A DNA stretch of 64,000 nucleotides from Bifidobacterium miconisargentati (GTDB lineage: Bacteria; Actinomycetota; Actinomycetes; Actinomycetales; Bifidobacteriaceae), in contig NZ_JAHBBJ010000004.1 in the NCBI RefSeq assembly GCF_019331675.1, positions 62,001-126,000 of the forward strand. Direction: 5' to 3'. This document shows positions 9,107-17,823 of the stretch, piece after piece. A model generated the notes under the pieces. That model ran no database searches. It had not been told where the DNA came from and saw only the letters and a program-made list of their open reading frames with translations. Within the stretch, counting starts at the first letter, position 1, and every line of letters begins with the position of its first letter. A program made the translations under genes and the position numbers.

Positions 9107-9134
9107 AAACCCACCTGATTGCTCAGGTGGGTTT
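9107..9134. terminator. Rho-independent terminator (12-bp stem) after the bL37 gene
   Basis: AAACCCACCTGA pairs perfectly with TCAGGTGGGTTT around a TTGC loop. It lies 27 bases past the stop of the minus-strand bL37 gene, and its T-rich side on the plus strand (GGGTTTTC) may also stop plus-strand transcripts. Confidence 0.75.
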
Positions 9135-9160
9135 TCACGTTTTGTCAAACGCTGCCAGGA

Positions 9161-9235
9161 TCAGGCGTTCGGGCGCTTGCCGTGGTTGGCGGCCTTCTTA
9201 CGACGATCCTTGCGCTTACGTCCGCGCATGCCCAT
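9161..9235 (-). CDS. Small ribosomal protein bL37 (24 residues)
   Basis: A 24-codon gene reading M-G-M-R-G-R-K-R-K-D-R-R-K-K-A and ending ANHGKRPNA. Eleven of 24 residues are Arg or Lys. The closing ANHGKRPN block is the signature I associate with bL37, the tiny actinobacterial large-subunit protein first seen in mycobacterial ribosome structures. An excellent Shine-Dalgarno AAGGAG sits 7 bases before the ATG and a strong terminator follows, so this is a real single-gene unit. Recognition is from memory of the family, without a search. Confidence 0.85.
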   Translation of the reverse strand: MGMRGRKRKDRRKKAANHGKRPNA

Positions 9236-9421
9236 GATGGACTCCTTTGCTAAGTAAAAAATAAGCCTTCGGAATTATGCCACATTCTCCGGACCGGATG
9301 CAACACGGCAGTCGGAAAGCCGGCCCGCCCGGCGATTCGTGACCATCCCGAAGGCTTCGTCGGCCCCGAAAGCGGCTCCTCTGCAATCGCGTGAGAGGAG
9401 TCGGGGAGCAAGGAACCGGAC

Positions 9422-10369
9422 TCAGTGCTGCTCGGCCTTGATGAACAGCTTGGTGGTGCTGGAGGCGCCGGGCTTGAGCACGATGAGGTCGTTGCCGGTG
9501 TTGAAGGCGTTGGCGTACGCGGTCTGCGGCTCCACAGCGGTGCCGGCCGGGTGCTGGAATGCCGGGAAGCCGGTGCCGGTGCACACCTGGAAGGAGGTGA
9601 TGGTCTCGTCGCCGCCGACCTTGATGACCAGGCCATCGGGGCGCGTGAACGTGGCGGTCACGCTGCCGTCCTCGTCGTGGCGGAGGTCGGTCCAGGCGTC
9701 GTCGAACGGCTGGTTGACCAGCAGCGGATTGTCGTTGAGGTCGTACTTGGTGCCGGCGACCGGCTCGGTGCCGGTGGGGATGAGGTTCTCGTCCACGGTC
9801 ACGTGCGTGTCGGCCGGCACGGTCAGATGGCACTGGGCGTTGTGGCCGTCGATCTCGTCGCCGTAGCCGTTGAAGCCGTTGTCGAGCCACGGGTGGATGG
9901 CCAGGGCCCACGGGGCGTCCACGTCGCCGTCGTTCTGGGCGGTCACGGTGATGTGCAGGCCGTCCTCAGCCAGCTCGTGGATGGCGGTCACGGTCACGTC
10001 GAACGGGTAGCCCAGCAGGAACGGGGCGCGCCAGGACTGCGTCACGGAGGTCTCGGTCAGGGATTCCAGCTTCCAGAAGGAGCGGTAGCCGTAGCCGTGG
10101 ATGGCGGTGTTGCGGTCGTGCTCGTCGATGGGCAGCGTGTAGGTCTTGCCCTCGAACTCGTAGGTGCCGCCGGCGATGCGGTTGGGGAACGGCACCAGCA
10201 GCTGGCCATGGCAGCAGGTCACCGGGTCGTCTGGGCCCAGCGGCACGATCACGTTCTTGCCCTGGTAGGTCACCTTGCGCATGGTGGCGCCCAGTTCGGT
10301 GATCACGGCGGCGTAATCACCATAGGAAATGCTGTACTGCTGACCGGTGCGCGGCGTCTTGTTCGTCAT
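9422..10369 (-). CDS. galM: Aldose 1-epimerase family protein
   Basis: This 315-residue protein with a beta-sandwich mutarotase fold interconverts alpha and beta anomers of hexoses such as galactose or glucose in the cytoplasm. Visible signatures are PFPNRIAGG (about residues 60-68), AIHGYGYRSFW with the first catalytic His, ALAIHPWL with the second, and FQVCTGTGFPAFQHP with VEPQTAYAN near the end, which carries the acidic catalytic residue. SD GGGAG precedes the ATG. The upstream region contains an operator-like palindrome that overlaps the presumed promoter, so regulation by a LacI-type sugar repressor is likely. Single-gene unit. True substrate not determinable. Confidence 0.9.
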   Translation of the reverse strand: MTNKTPRTGQQYSISYGDYAAVITELGATMRKVTYQGKNVIVPLGPDDPVTCCHGQLLVPFPNRIAGGTYEFEGKTYTLPIDEHDRNTAIHGYGYRSFWKLESLTETSVTQSWRAPFLLGYPFDVTVTAIHELAEDGLHITVTAQNDGDVDAPWALAIHPWLDNGFNGYGDEIDGHNAQCHLTVPADTHVTVDENLIPTGTEPVAGTKYDLNDNPLLVNQPFDDAWTDLRHDEDGSVTATFTRPDGLVIKVGGDETITSFQVCTGTGFPAFQHPAGTAVEPQTAYANAFNTGNDLIVLKPGASSTTKLFIKAEQH

Positions 10370-10402
10370 AGAATCACTCCCGTAGTGAGATGTGTGTGGA
10401 CC

Positions 10403-10425
10403 GGTAACCGATTGTTACCGCTAAC
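10403..10425 (-). promoter_or_regulatory. Operator-like inverted repeats upstream of galM
   Basis: GGTAAC (10403-10408) and GTTACC (10414-10419) form a 6-5-6 inverted repeat. Overlapping it, GTTACCGCTAAC (10414-10425) is a CG-centred near-palindrome of the LacI-family type. On the minus strand TTGTCC lies just upstream, in -35 position relative to the repeats, so bound repressor would block galM transcription. Confidence 0.5.
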
Positions 10426-10547
10426 GGACAAGTCTAGCGTGTCCGCGGCGCGACCGTGCGGTGCGTTCATTCCGTTTCGGCAACAATCCCGGCACCGCCG
10501 GACCATGCCTTACACTGGAGGTCGATATGCAAGCCAAGGAGGTTCCG

Positions 10548-11540
10548 ATGACCAAGTCCGTCGTGCTGGCCGATCCGCGCGGATTCTGCGCGGGCGTGGA
10601 TCGTGCGATCCTGACAGTCCAGACGATTCTCAAGGCCGCGGAATCATCCGGCGAACCCCGCGCGGACGGACTGCCGCCGGTGTACGTGCGTCGTCAGATC
10701 GTGCACAACAAGCATGTGGTGGAGGAGTTGGCGTCGCAGGGCGCGGTGTTCGTGCAGGAACTCGCCGAAATCCCCGACGAGGCCGCCGCCGCGGGCATCC
10801 CCGTGGTGTTCTCCGCCCATGGCGTCTCCCCGGAAGTCAAGCACGAGGCCGAACGCCGCGGCATGCATGTGGTGGACGCCACCTGCCCTCTTGTGGGCAA
10901 GGTGCACCGTGAGGTGCTGCGGTTCGTGCGCGAAGGCTATGAGATTGTCTACATCGGCCACAAGGGACACGACGAGGCGGTAGGCGTGGTGGGGGAGAGC
11001 CCCGAGCACGTGCACCTCATCGAGCACGAATCGGACGTGAACTCGCTGGACTTCACCCCGGACGTGAAGCTCGTGCTGCTCTCGCAGACCACGTTGAGCG
11101 TGGACGAGACGGCCGGCACCATCGCCGCGCTCAAGGCCCGGTTCCCGTGGATCGAGGAGCCGCCGAGCTCCGACATCTGTTATGCCACCTCGAACCGTCA
11201 GGCCGCGGTCAAACTGGTGGCGCAGCAGTCCGACTGCGTGGTCATCGTGGGATCGGCGAACTCCTCGAACTCCGTGCGGCTCATGGAGGTGGCCCAGGAG
11301 GGGCTTGGGGAGCGAGGCCACGCCTACCGCGTGGACGACGCCGGCGAGCTCGACCCCTCATGGTTCGAGGGCGTGGCATCCGTGGGCGTGTCCTCCGGAG
11401 CCTCCGTGCCGGACGAGCTGGTCTCGGGCGTGATCGAGGCGTTGCGCGGATGGGGTTTCACCGGCATCAAGTCGGTGGAGACCATCAAGGAGAACATGCA
11501 TTTCGTGCTGCCTCCGCAGGTGCGCGCGCTCGCCCGATAG
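10548..11540 (+). CDS. ispH: 4-hydroxy-3-methylbut-2-enyl diphosphate reductase
   Basis: IspH (LytB) is the last enzyme of the non-mevalonate isoprenoid pathway. Its [4Fe-4S] cluster reduces HMBPP to IPP and DMAPP. The three cluster cysteines are C14 (RGFCAG), C113 (DATCPLVGK) and C211 (SDICYATSNRQ). Substrate-handling motifs SAHGVSP (about 89-95) and TTLS (181-184) are present. Length is 330 residues, typical for the family. The start at ATG 10548 is preceded by a near-ideal AAGGAGG and begins directly before the conserved MTKSVVLADPRGFC; a second ATG at 10527 also has GGAGG and would add seven residues. A TACACT -10 box at 10511-10516 drives it. Confidence 0.96.
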   Translation: MTKSVVLADPRGFCAGVDRAILTVQTILKAAESSGEPRADGLPPVYVRRQIVHNKHVVEELASQGAVFVQELAEIPDEAAAAGIPVVFSAHGVSPEVKHEAERRGMHVVDATCPLVGKVHREVLRFVREGYEIVYIGHKGHDEAVGVVGESPEHVHLIEHESDVNSLDFTPDVKLVLLSQTTLSVDETAGTIAALKARFPWIEEPPSSDICYATSNRQAAVKLVAQQSDCVVIVGSANSSNSVRLMEVAQEGLGERGHAYRVDDAGELDPSWFEGVASVGVSSGASVPDELVSGVIEALRGWGFTGIKSVETIKENMHFVLPPQVRALAR

Positions 11541-11723
11541 CCGTTCGTTCGGTGGCATGGAAGGCCCTATCGGCCGTAAACGATCCGGGCGTGTGCTCTG
11601 TCATCTCCTCCGTCTCCGTAAAACCTCCCGAAACCCGTAAAACATGATCGCCGAAACGCGCCGATGCGGCTGCGGGCCTACTATGACGGTGTAGAGAGAA
11701 GTCCTGAGAGACAGGGAGGGACC

Positions 11724-13040
11724 ATGCGGTTCTGCACCAACTGCGGCGCGAAGCTCGGCGAGAACGATCGATTCTGTGTGCAATGCGGTCAGGAACGTGA
11801 CGACTGGCCTGTACAAGGTGCCACGCCGTCGAATGACGCGGCGTCCGGCCCCGCGCAATCCGACCAGTCCGCCGATCTGGCGTCGCAGCCCACGATGGTC
11901 GACCCGTCCATGCAGCAGCCCGTCTCGCCGCAGGTGCCGCAAGCGGCCCAATCCGCCGTTCCCGCCCCGACGGTGCCGTTGCCGTACACGGCCCAGCCCG
12001 CGACCGGTGCCACCGCGATTCCGGTGCCGGGGACTCCGGTCGGCACGACTCAGGCTCCGACCGCACCTCAGTCTCAGTCGCAGCCCAAGTCCAGGCAGAA
12101 CAAGGGGCTGATCGCCGCCATCATCGTGGCCGCGGTGGTGGCTGTGGCATTGGTCGGCGCGTTGCTGTGGGTGCTGGTGATCCATCCGAGGATGTCCGGT
12201 TCGCCGAGCCAGGCCTCGTCTTCCCAGAGCACTGGCACGTCTGGCAAATCCGGTTCCGGCACGTCCGGCGAATCCGCCGACACCAAGGCCAAGGCCTGCG
12301 CCGACGCCCCGGATTTCAATATCGACTCCCACGACATGCACGGCAAGGATCTCGTGGTGCGTTTGAAGGTCACGGCCTCCTGCGGCAGTGGCAGCACCCT
12401 GAATCTCGATGACGACGCCGTGCGCATCACCCTCAAGGACGGCGACGCCACGCTCGCCGACGCCGTCTACGGCTTCTCCGACGACCCGCTGACCGCCAAG
12501 GCCGGCGAGGACGCCGAAACCTCCGTGGCCTTCGCGCAGTCCCAGTACTGGTTCGTGCCCGGCGAGGCCGATTGGGACAACCTGGAGATCACGGGCGAGC
12601 TGGGTGCCGACGCCCAGGGAGACAAGGCCAAGCTTGACAACTCCAAGGACTTCGCCGGCGCGGACGCGCTCGACAAGGACGGCCGGGAGAAGGTCGCCAA
12701 GGCCGCCATCGACCGGCAGATCAGCCATGACAAGTCCGCAGTCGACGACCTGACCGGCGACTACACCACGCAGCTGTCCAGCAAGCAGCTCAACATGCAG
12801 GCGGACGGCAAGACCTGGACCTATCAGGACATCTGGCAGCAGTACGTCGATCTCAAGAACGACTGGCCGAATACGGTGCTGCTGTGGTCCGGCGACTGGC
12901 CGAAGTACCAGCGCAGCGGCACCACCGAATACTACGTGATGCTCTCCGGCGAGACCTTCGGCAGCATCGACGATGGCTGGGATTGGTGTAGCGCCAACGG
13001 CTTCGGCCAGAACGACTGCATGCCCATCAGTTTCGAATAG
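11724..13040 (+). CDS. Zinc-ribbon, single-pass membrane protein with extracytoplasmic domain
   Basis: The 438-residue protein opens with a cytoplasmic zinc ribbon (C4-x2-C7 and C18-x2-C21). It is followed by about 100 residues rich in Pro, Gln and Ala, one transmembrane helix (about 128-152, LIAAIIVAAVVAVALVGALL), a Ser/Gly/Thr linker, and an external domain of about 260 residues with three cysteines before the C-terminus. This plan is common in bifidobacterial and other actinobacterial proteins that pair an internal zinc ribbon with an external sensing or binding domain; the external part is not a family I recognise. Start chosen at ATG 11724 after AGGGAGGG. The gene converges on ybaK, with only three bases between the two stop codons. 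Confidence 0.8.
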   Translation: MRFCTNCGAKLGENDRFCVQCGQERDDWPVQGATPSNDAASGPAQSDQSADLASQPTMVDPSMQQPVSPQVPQAAQSAVPAPTVPLPYTAQPATGATAIPVPGTPVGTTQAPTAPQSQSQPKSRQNKGLIAAIIVAAVVAVALVGALLWVLVIHPRMSGSPSQASSSQSTGTSGKSGSGTSGESADTKAKACADAPDFNIDSHDMHGKDLVVRLKVTASCGSGSTLNLDDDAVRITLKDGDATLADAVYGFSDDPLTAKAGEDAETSVAFAQSQYWFVPGEADWDNLEITGELGADAQGDKAKLDNSKDFAGADALDKDGREKVAKAAIDRQISHDKSAVDDLTGDYTTQLSSKQLNMQADGKTWTYQDIWQQYVDLKNDWPNTVLLWSGDWPKYQRSGTTEYYVMLSGETFGSIDDGWDWCSANGFGQNDCMPISFE

Positions 13041-13043
13041 CCG

Positions 13044-13553
13044 TCACCACGTGCCGATCGGTGCGGCCACAGCGTCCAGCACCTTCAGCAGGTCGTTCGG
13101 ATTGACGCCCACGGACAGGCCGCGCTTGCCGCCCGAGACCAGGATCTCGTCGAACTGCAGCGCGCTCTCGTCCAACACGGTCTTGTGCCGGGTTTTCTGG
13201 CCCAGCGGCGAGATGCCGCCCACCACATAGCCGGATTCGCGCATGGCCACCTTCGGATCGGCCATGGCGGCCCTCTTGGCGCCCACGGCGGCCGCCAGTG
13301 CCTTCAGGTCCATGTGGCCGCTGACCGGCACCACGCCGACCACGCGCTCCGAGCCGGTGTCCGCCATGAGGGTCTTGAACACCTGATGCTCGTCAAGACC
13401 GAGCTTGGTGGCCGCCTCCACGCCGTAGCCGTCGTCCATATGGTCGTTCGAATGCTCGTATTCGTATACATGGAACGCCACGCCGGCCCTCTCCAGCTGG
13501 ACGGTCGCCGGCGTGGATCCCGCGCCCTTGTCATGCTTGCTTTTCTTAGCCAT
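13044..13553 (-). CDS. ybaK: Cys-tRNA(Pro)/aminoacyl-tRNA deacylase, YbaK/EbsC family
   Basis: A 169-residue free-standing editing domain that hydrolyses Cys mischarged on tRNA(Pro) in trans. Supporting motifs: VFKTLMADTG and VVGVVPVSGHMDLKALA (cofactor pocket), YVVGGISPLGQK (the conserved GGxSPxGxK loop), and a closing ILVSGGKRGLSVGVNP block. All are in the order expected for YbaK. Start taken at ATG 13553 (MAKKSKHDKG); an upstream in-frame start would run into the gap terminator. Spacing to the upstream gap gene shows it is a separate unit after that terminator. Confidence 0.9.
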   Translation of the reverse strand: MAKKSKHDKGAGSTPATVQLERAGVAFHVYEYEHSNDHMDDGYGVEAATKLGLDEHQVFKTLMADTGSERVVGVVPVSGHMDLKALAAAVGAKRAAMADPKVAMRESGYVVGGISPLGQKTRHKTVLDESALQFDEILVSGGKRGLSVGVNPNDLLKVLDAVAAPIGTW

Positions 13554-13573
13554 GATTCCCGTTCTACTACGAA

Positions 13574-13600
13574 GAAACCCCCGCACGGGGCGGGGGTTTC
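13574..13600 (-). terminator. Terminator after gap
   Basis: GAAACCCCCG pairs with CGGGGGTTTC (10 bp) around a 7-base loop. On the minus strand it lies downstream of the gap stop at 13679 and just before the ybaK start. Confidence 0.75.
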
Positions 13601-13678
13601 ATCAAATGCCTATGGATTCGCGCAACCGCGAACCCATCCGTCTACCGGTCTTGCGGCCGGGCCGACTTCAGGCGAGAC

Positions 13679-14737
13679 TCACTCGGAGATCTCGGCGAAG
13701 TACAGCAGGGTACGGATCATGTTGGAGGTGAAGCCGTACTCGTTGTCGTAGAAGGAGACGGTGCGAGCCAGGGTCACGCCGTCAACGGTGTTGACGTCGG
13801 TCTGGGTCGGGTCGAACACGCCACCGTGGGTGTCGCCGAGGATATCGGAGGAGACGATGCCCTCATCGTTGTAGCCGTAGAACTCGCAGTTCTCGAAGGC
13901 TTCCTTGAAGGCGGCGTTGATCTCGTCGGCGGTGGTCTCGGTGTTCAGAACGGTGGTCAGCTCGGTGACGGAGCCGTCCGGGACCTGGACGCGCTGGGCG
14001 TGGCCCTGCAGCTTGCCGTTCACGGACGGAACGACCTTGCCGATGGCCTTGGCGGCGCCGGTGGAGTGGGCGATGGTGTTGATGGCGGCGGCGCGCAGGT
14101 TGCGACCGGTCTTGGTGCCACGCGGGCCGTCCAGCAGCATCTGGGTGCCGGTGTAGGCGTGGATGGTGGTCATGAAGCCGGCCTTGATGCCGAACTTCTC
14201 GTCCAGCAGCTTGACCATGGCGGCCATGGAGTTGGTGGTGCAGGAACCGGCGGACACGATCACGTCGGAAGCCTTGAGGATGTCGTGGTTCACGCCGAAC
14301 ACGACGGTCGGGGTGACGTCATCCTTGGCCGGGGCGGAGATCAGGACCTTCTTGGCGCCGGCGTTGATGTGGGCCTGGGACTTCTCGGCGGAGGTGTAGA
14401 AGCCGGTGCACTCGAGCACGTACTCGACACCGTCGTTCTTGACCCACGGAATGTTGTTGGCGTCCTTCTCGGCGTAGACCTTGTACTCCTTGCCGTCCAC
14501 CACGATGGAGTCCTCGGTGGCCTTGACGTCGACCGGGGTGCCGTCGTCGTGACGGAAGGTGCCGTGGGTGGAATCGTACTTCAGCAGGTAAGCCAGGGTG
14601 GCCGGGGTGGTCAGATCGTTGATGGCGGCAACTTCGATGTCACCAGCCTGGCCGCCGCGAGCCTGCAGCTCGAAGATGCGACGGAAGGCGAGACGACCAA
14701 TGCGACCGAAGCCGTTGATACCAATCTTAACTGTCAT
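13679..14737 (-). CDS. gap: Glyceraldehyde-3-phosphate dehydrogenase, type I
   Basis: A 352-residue NAD-dependent enzyme of the lower glycolytic route that serves the bifid shunt. The Rossmann opening is [14 protein letters not shown] (residues 7-20). The catalytic cysteine is C166 in [10 protein letters not shown], with the HAYTGTQ histidine following. The end [11 protein letters not shown] is canonical. Start ATG 14737 has GGGAG upstream; an in-frame extension to 14788 lacks homology. Codon use is strongly biased to C/G-ending codons, as in highly expressed genes. A LacI-type operator lies 139-152 bases upstream of the start. Monocistronic, ended by the strong stem at 13574-13600. Confidence 0.97.
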   Translation of the reverse strand: MTVKIGINGFGRIGRLAFRRIFELQARGGQAGDIEVAAINDLTTPATLAYLLKYDSTHGTFRHDDGTPVDVKATEDSIVVDGKEYKVYAEKDANNIPWVKNDGVEYVLECTGFYTSAEKSQAHINAGAKKVLISAPAKDDVTPTVVFGVNHDILKASDVIVSAGSCTTNSMAAMVKLLDEKFGIKAGFMTTIHAYTGTQMLLDGPRGTKTGRNLRAAAINTIAHSTGAAKAIGKVVPSVNGKLQGHAQRVQVPDGSVTELTTVLNTETTADEINAAFKEAFENCEFYGYNDEGIVSSDILGDTHGGVFDPTQTDVNTVDGVTLARTVSFYDNEYGFTSNMIRTLLYFAEISE

Positions 14738-14875
14738 GTAATTCTCCCTTGTAGGGTGGCCATGGTGGGCATGCGCACACCGGGCCATTGTTTACCAACG
14801 CTTGTTACTTTAATGCCTTGTCTGTACACAAGGCAATGTTGCAGCATGCGTTTTGGGTAAAATCGCCCGTTTTTT

Positions 14876-14889
14876 TGTGAGCGTTCACA
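14876..14889. promoter_or_regulatory. LacI-family operator candidate upstream of gap
   Basis: TGTGAGCGTTCACA differs by one base from the perfect CG-centred palindrome TGTGAGCGCTCACA bound by LacI-type repressors. It lies between thiN and gap, upstream of the gap promoter region. The position fits a global carbon regulator of the LacI family of the kind described in bifidobacteria. Confidence 0.55.
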
Positions 14890-14952
14890 TTCCGTTCGCC
14901 GCATGACCGTATGCCGGGCGCCGGCAGGGGAAAGCACCGATTCGCGGATGGT

Positions 14953-15678
14953 TCAGCGAACCAGCAGTTTGGACACCTCGGTGTCCAGTTCGCCGATGCC
15001 GCCGTCGAATGCGCGGAACCGGCTCACCTCGGGCAGCGCCACCTCGATGGGGAAGGTGACGATCAGCGTGCCATGCTCCACGCTGACGTCCGCGTCCACC
15101 TGGTCGCGGAACTCGTTGCTGACCCCCTGCACCACCGTGTTGGTCAGCGTGCCGTCCCTCAGCTCGTATTTGAGCCCCGGCTCGTTCACGCCAAGCGAAA
15201 CGTCTGAGTGGGAGAACACCGATACCATGCGGCCGTCCTCGGGCACCGGATGCGCGGGGAAGGAGAGCCTGCCGTCGGTGATGGCCGTGACGATCAGCCC
15301 GTCGCCGTACAGGTAGCCGCTTGCGCCGTGGTGCGACAGCAGCGCCATCAGCTGGATGCAGGAGATGGAATGGTCGATGCGTCCTCCGAGCCCGCCGTAG
15401 ACGCGGAACTCGCGGCAGCCCGCCGCCCAGCCGACCTTCAGTGCGGACAGCATGTCCGGATCGTCCTTCAGCGGCGGCAGCGCGATCGTATGCGTGCCGG
15501 CTGCCGGTTGGCGCCCCTCCAGCGAATCGAAGTCGCCCACCACCACGTCCGGGGCGATGCCCAGCTCGCGCGTATGGTCGAGCCCTCCGTCGGCCGCCAC
15601 CACATACGCGCCGGACGGCACCACGGGATCGCCGGCGTAGTATTCGCCGGCGCCGAAAATCACGCACACCTTGCTCAT
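14953..15678 (-). CDS. thiN: Thiamine pyrophosphokinase
   Basis: A 241-residue enzyme that transfers pyrophosphate from ATP to thiamine to make the cofactor TPP. Hallmarks: VVAADGG (about 26-32), VVVGDFDS (45-52, metal-binding acidic residues), LPPLKDDPDM, then GGLGGRIDH and the closing beta-sandwich with GLKYEL and TNTVVQGVSNEF. TPP is essential here because phosphoketolase, the key bifid-shunt enzyme, uses it. Start ATG 15678; on the minus strand TACAGT ends 7 bases before it and there is no Shine-Dalgarno, so the message is probably leaderless. Upstream start codons would place the promoter inside the gene. Confidence 0.9.
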   Translation of the reverse strand: MSKVCVIFGAGEYYAGDPVVPSGAYVVAADGGLDHTRELGIAPDVVVGDFDSLEGRQPAAGTHTIALPPLKDDPDMLSALKVGWAAGCREFRVYGGLGGRIDHSISCIQLMALLSHHGASGYLYGDGLIVTAITDGRLSFPAHPVPEDGRMVSVFSHSDVSLGVNEPGLKYELRDGTLTNTVVQGVSNEFRDQVDADVSVEHGTLIVTFPIEVALPEVSRFRAFDGGIGELDTEVSKLLVR

Positions 15679-15776
15679 GCGTCCAACTGTAGCCCTCCAT
15701 GCCGCTCGTCGCCGTCCATCGCTGCTAGGCTGGGCGAAACGGGACATCATCCGGATGGAGAGAACGGGGGAGCGGC

Positions 15777-17531
15777 ATGGCGCACATCACCGAAGCGAGC
15801 GAGAGGCCCATCCTCAAATCGAAGGTGTTCCTCTACGTCACCGAATTCTTCTCCGGCATGTCCGTGATGGCCGCCGAACTGGGCGCATCCAGGCTGCTGG
15901 CGCCCTACTTCTCCAGCTCGCAGATCGTGTGGACCATCATCATCGGCACCATCATGATCGCCCTCGCCCTGGGTGCGGTGTTCGGCGGCCGCTGGGCGGA
16001 CAAGGACCCGAACCCGGACAAGCTGTACCTGCGCATCATGGTGGCCGCCGTGTGGATCGCGCTCATCCCGCTGGTCGGCAAGTACCTCATCCTCATCATC
16101 TCCGGCCTGCTCATCGTCACCGTCTCCACGAACTTCCTCGTCATCGCGGCGTTCATCTGCTGCGCCATCATCTTCGTGCCGCCGCTGTTCCTGCTGGGCA
16201 CCGTGACCGCCGGACTCAACAAGTTCGCCACCACCTCGTTGGAGGACAACGCCTCCGTGGTGGGACGGCTGTCCGCATGCAACACCGTCGGCTCGATCCT
16301 GGGCACTTTCCTGCCCACGTTCGTCACGATCCCGGCCGTGGGCACGTTCGTGAGCTTCCTCATCTTCTCCGGCGTGCTGCTGCTCATCCCGCTCGCCTAC
16401 TTCATCTCCATCAGGGCCAGGCGCGTGGCCTGCGTGGTCTCCGCCGTGATCTTCGTGATCACCGGCTGCGTTTCGCCGCTCACCGGCTTCGCGTTTTGGG
16501 AGACCAACCTCGCCTACGAGGGGGAGTCCATATACAACTACCTGCAGGTCAAGAACCTGTCCGACCGCACGATCCTGTCCACCAACGTGCTCTTCGGCGT
16601 CCAGTCCGTCACGATGAAGGACAAGGGACTGACCGGCATGTACTACGACACCGCCCTCGCCGCGCCTGCGCTCGCCGACAAGGCGGAGTCCGCGCTGATC
16701 CTGGGCATGGGCACCGGCACGTACGCCCGTCAGCTCAGGCAGTACTATCCGGACATGGCGATCACCGGCGTGGAGATCGACCGGAAGATCACCGATCTGG
16801 CCGGCACCTACTTCGACGAGCCGGCCGACGTGCCCGTCTCCACCTATGACGGCCGCGCCTGGCTGGCCGCCTCGCATGACACGTACGACGTGATTATGGT
16901 CGATGCATATCAGGACATCACCATCCCGTTCCAGATGAGCTCGGACGAGTTCTTCTCCATGGTGCGCGAGCATCTCAATCCGGGCGGCGTGATGGTGGTC
17001 AACATGAACATGGTCTCGGACGGCGCCGGCTCGATCAACGAGGCGCTGCAGGCCACCATCGCCAACACGTTCGACGGGGCATGCCGCGTCGGCACGACCT
17101 TTACGGCGGACGTGCCGAACACCACCAACCGGGAGCTGTTCGCCAAGGCCCCCACCAAGGACGAGCTGTCGCGGTACGACGGCTGCAGCGATTCCTGGCG
17201 CGGGACCGGCGAGATCGGCACCGTCTCGGAGCCGATCACCAGTGGCATGGCGAAGGACGTCAGCGCCGGGTCGCTGCGGGCCGCCACATGGGACCGCACG
17301 CATGACGGCGAACTCGCGGCGTACATGAGCGAGGTCGCCGGACGTATGACGCCGGTGGCGGATCCGGTGGCCGGCTCCACCGATTCCTCGCTGATCCTGA
17401 CGGACGACAAGGCGCCGGTGGAGGTGCTCGGCATGCGTGCCATCGACCAACTCATCGCCGAGGAGGCCGGACCGTACCGCGAGATCCTGAAAACCGAGGG
17501 CATCGGTGGACTGCTGCGCGCCGTGCAGTGA
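15777..17531 (+). CDS. Membrane-fused spermidine synthase-like aminopropyltransferase
   Basis: In this 584-residue protein the first about 240 residues form seven or eight hydrophobic helices (FFSGMSVMAAELGASRLLAPYF, GTIMIALALGAVFGGRWAD and others). The C-terminal part is a Rossmann methyltransferase-like spermidine synthase fold: ALILGMGTGTYARQL (about 308-322), VEIDRKI acidic turn, YDGRAWLA, then VIMVDAY. The fused group is widespread in actinobacteria, and its real substrate is uncertain because no SpeD or SpeE-type partner is nearby. RBS GGGGGAG before ATG 15777, and a TAGGCT -10 box near 15724. The family is clear but polyamine synthesis itself is only inferred. Confidence 0.85.
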   Translation: MAHITEASERPILKSKVFLYVTEFFSGMSVMAAELGASRLLAPYFSSSQIVWTIIIGTIMIALALGAVFGGRWADKDPNPDKLYLRIMVAAVWIALIPLVGKYLILIISGLLIVTVSTNFLVIAAFICCAIIFVPPLFLLGTVTAGLNKFATTSLEDNASVVGRLSACNTVGSILGTFLPTFVTIPAVGTFVSFLIFSGVLLLIPLAYFISIRARRVACVVSAVIFVITGCVSPLTGFAFWETNLAYEGESIYNYLQVKNLSDRTILSTNVLFGVQSVTMKDKGLTGMYYDTALAAPALADKAESALILGMGTGTYARQLRQYYPDMAITGVEIDRKITDLAGTYFDEPADVPVSTYDGRAWLAASHDTYDVIMVDAYQDITIPFQMSSDEFFSMVREHLNPGGVMVVNMNMVSDGAGSINEALQATIANTFDGACRVGTTFTADVPNTTNRELFAKAPTKDELSRYDGCSDSWRGTGEIGTVSEPITSGMAKDVSAGSLRAATWDRTHDGELAAYMSEVAGRMTPVADPVAGSTDSSLILTDDKAPVEVLGMRAIDQLIAEEAGPYREILKTEGIGGLLRAVQ

Positions 17532-17569
17532 TGTCCCGACACGCGGGGCGGTGATGTCCGGGCGTGTGG

Positions 17570-17823
17570 TAGACTTTCCATTTGGCTTGAGAAATCAAGA
17601 AAGCGGGGCAACCCCACCTGGAAGCCTTTCAAGGCCTCGGGTTCAAGGCATAAGCCTTCAGATTGCCGTCTGTTTCCATACACGGCGATTGTGATGATTC
17701 GTGAATGCATATCACGGATTGCGAAACGTGCGCATTGCGCCGGCTTCGGCTTGCCATGAACCTGTCGCGTTGAATCGACTGCCAGATGAGCCTCGCGAGG
17801 AACAGCAGAGGATTGGAGTCATC
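17570..17823 (+). promoter_or_regulatory. infC operon promoter and long structured leader
   Basis: A TAGACT -10 box at 17570-17575 is followed by about 245 bases before the infC start. The leader contains short hairpins (GGGG-CAA-CCCC near 17606; GAAGCCTTTCAAGGCCTC; TTCGTGAATGCATATCACGGA) and no competing gene. Leaders of infC-rpmI-rplT operons elsewhere carry ribosomal-protein-responsive structures. Whether this one does cannot be decided without folding and comparison. Confidence 0.5.

Noticed and set aside
17600..17680. tRNA-like stretch (GGTTCAAGG) in the infC leader
   Set aside because: A T-loop-like GGTTCAA is present, but no acceptor stem or anticodon arm can be paired around it.
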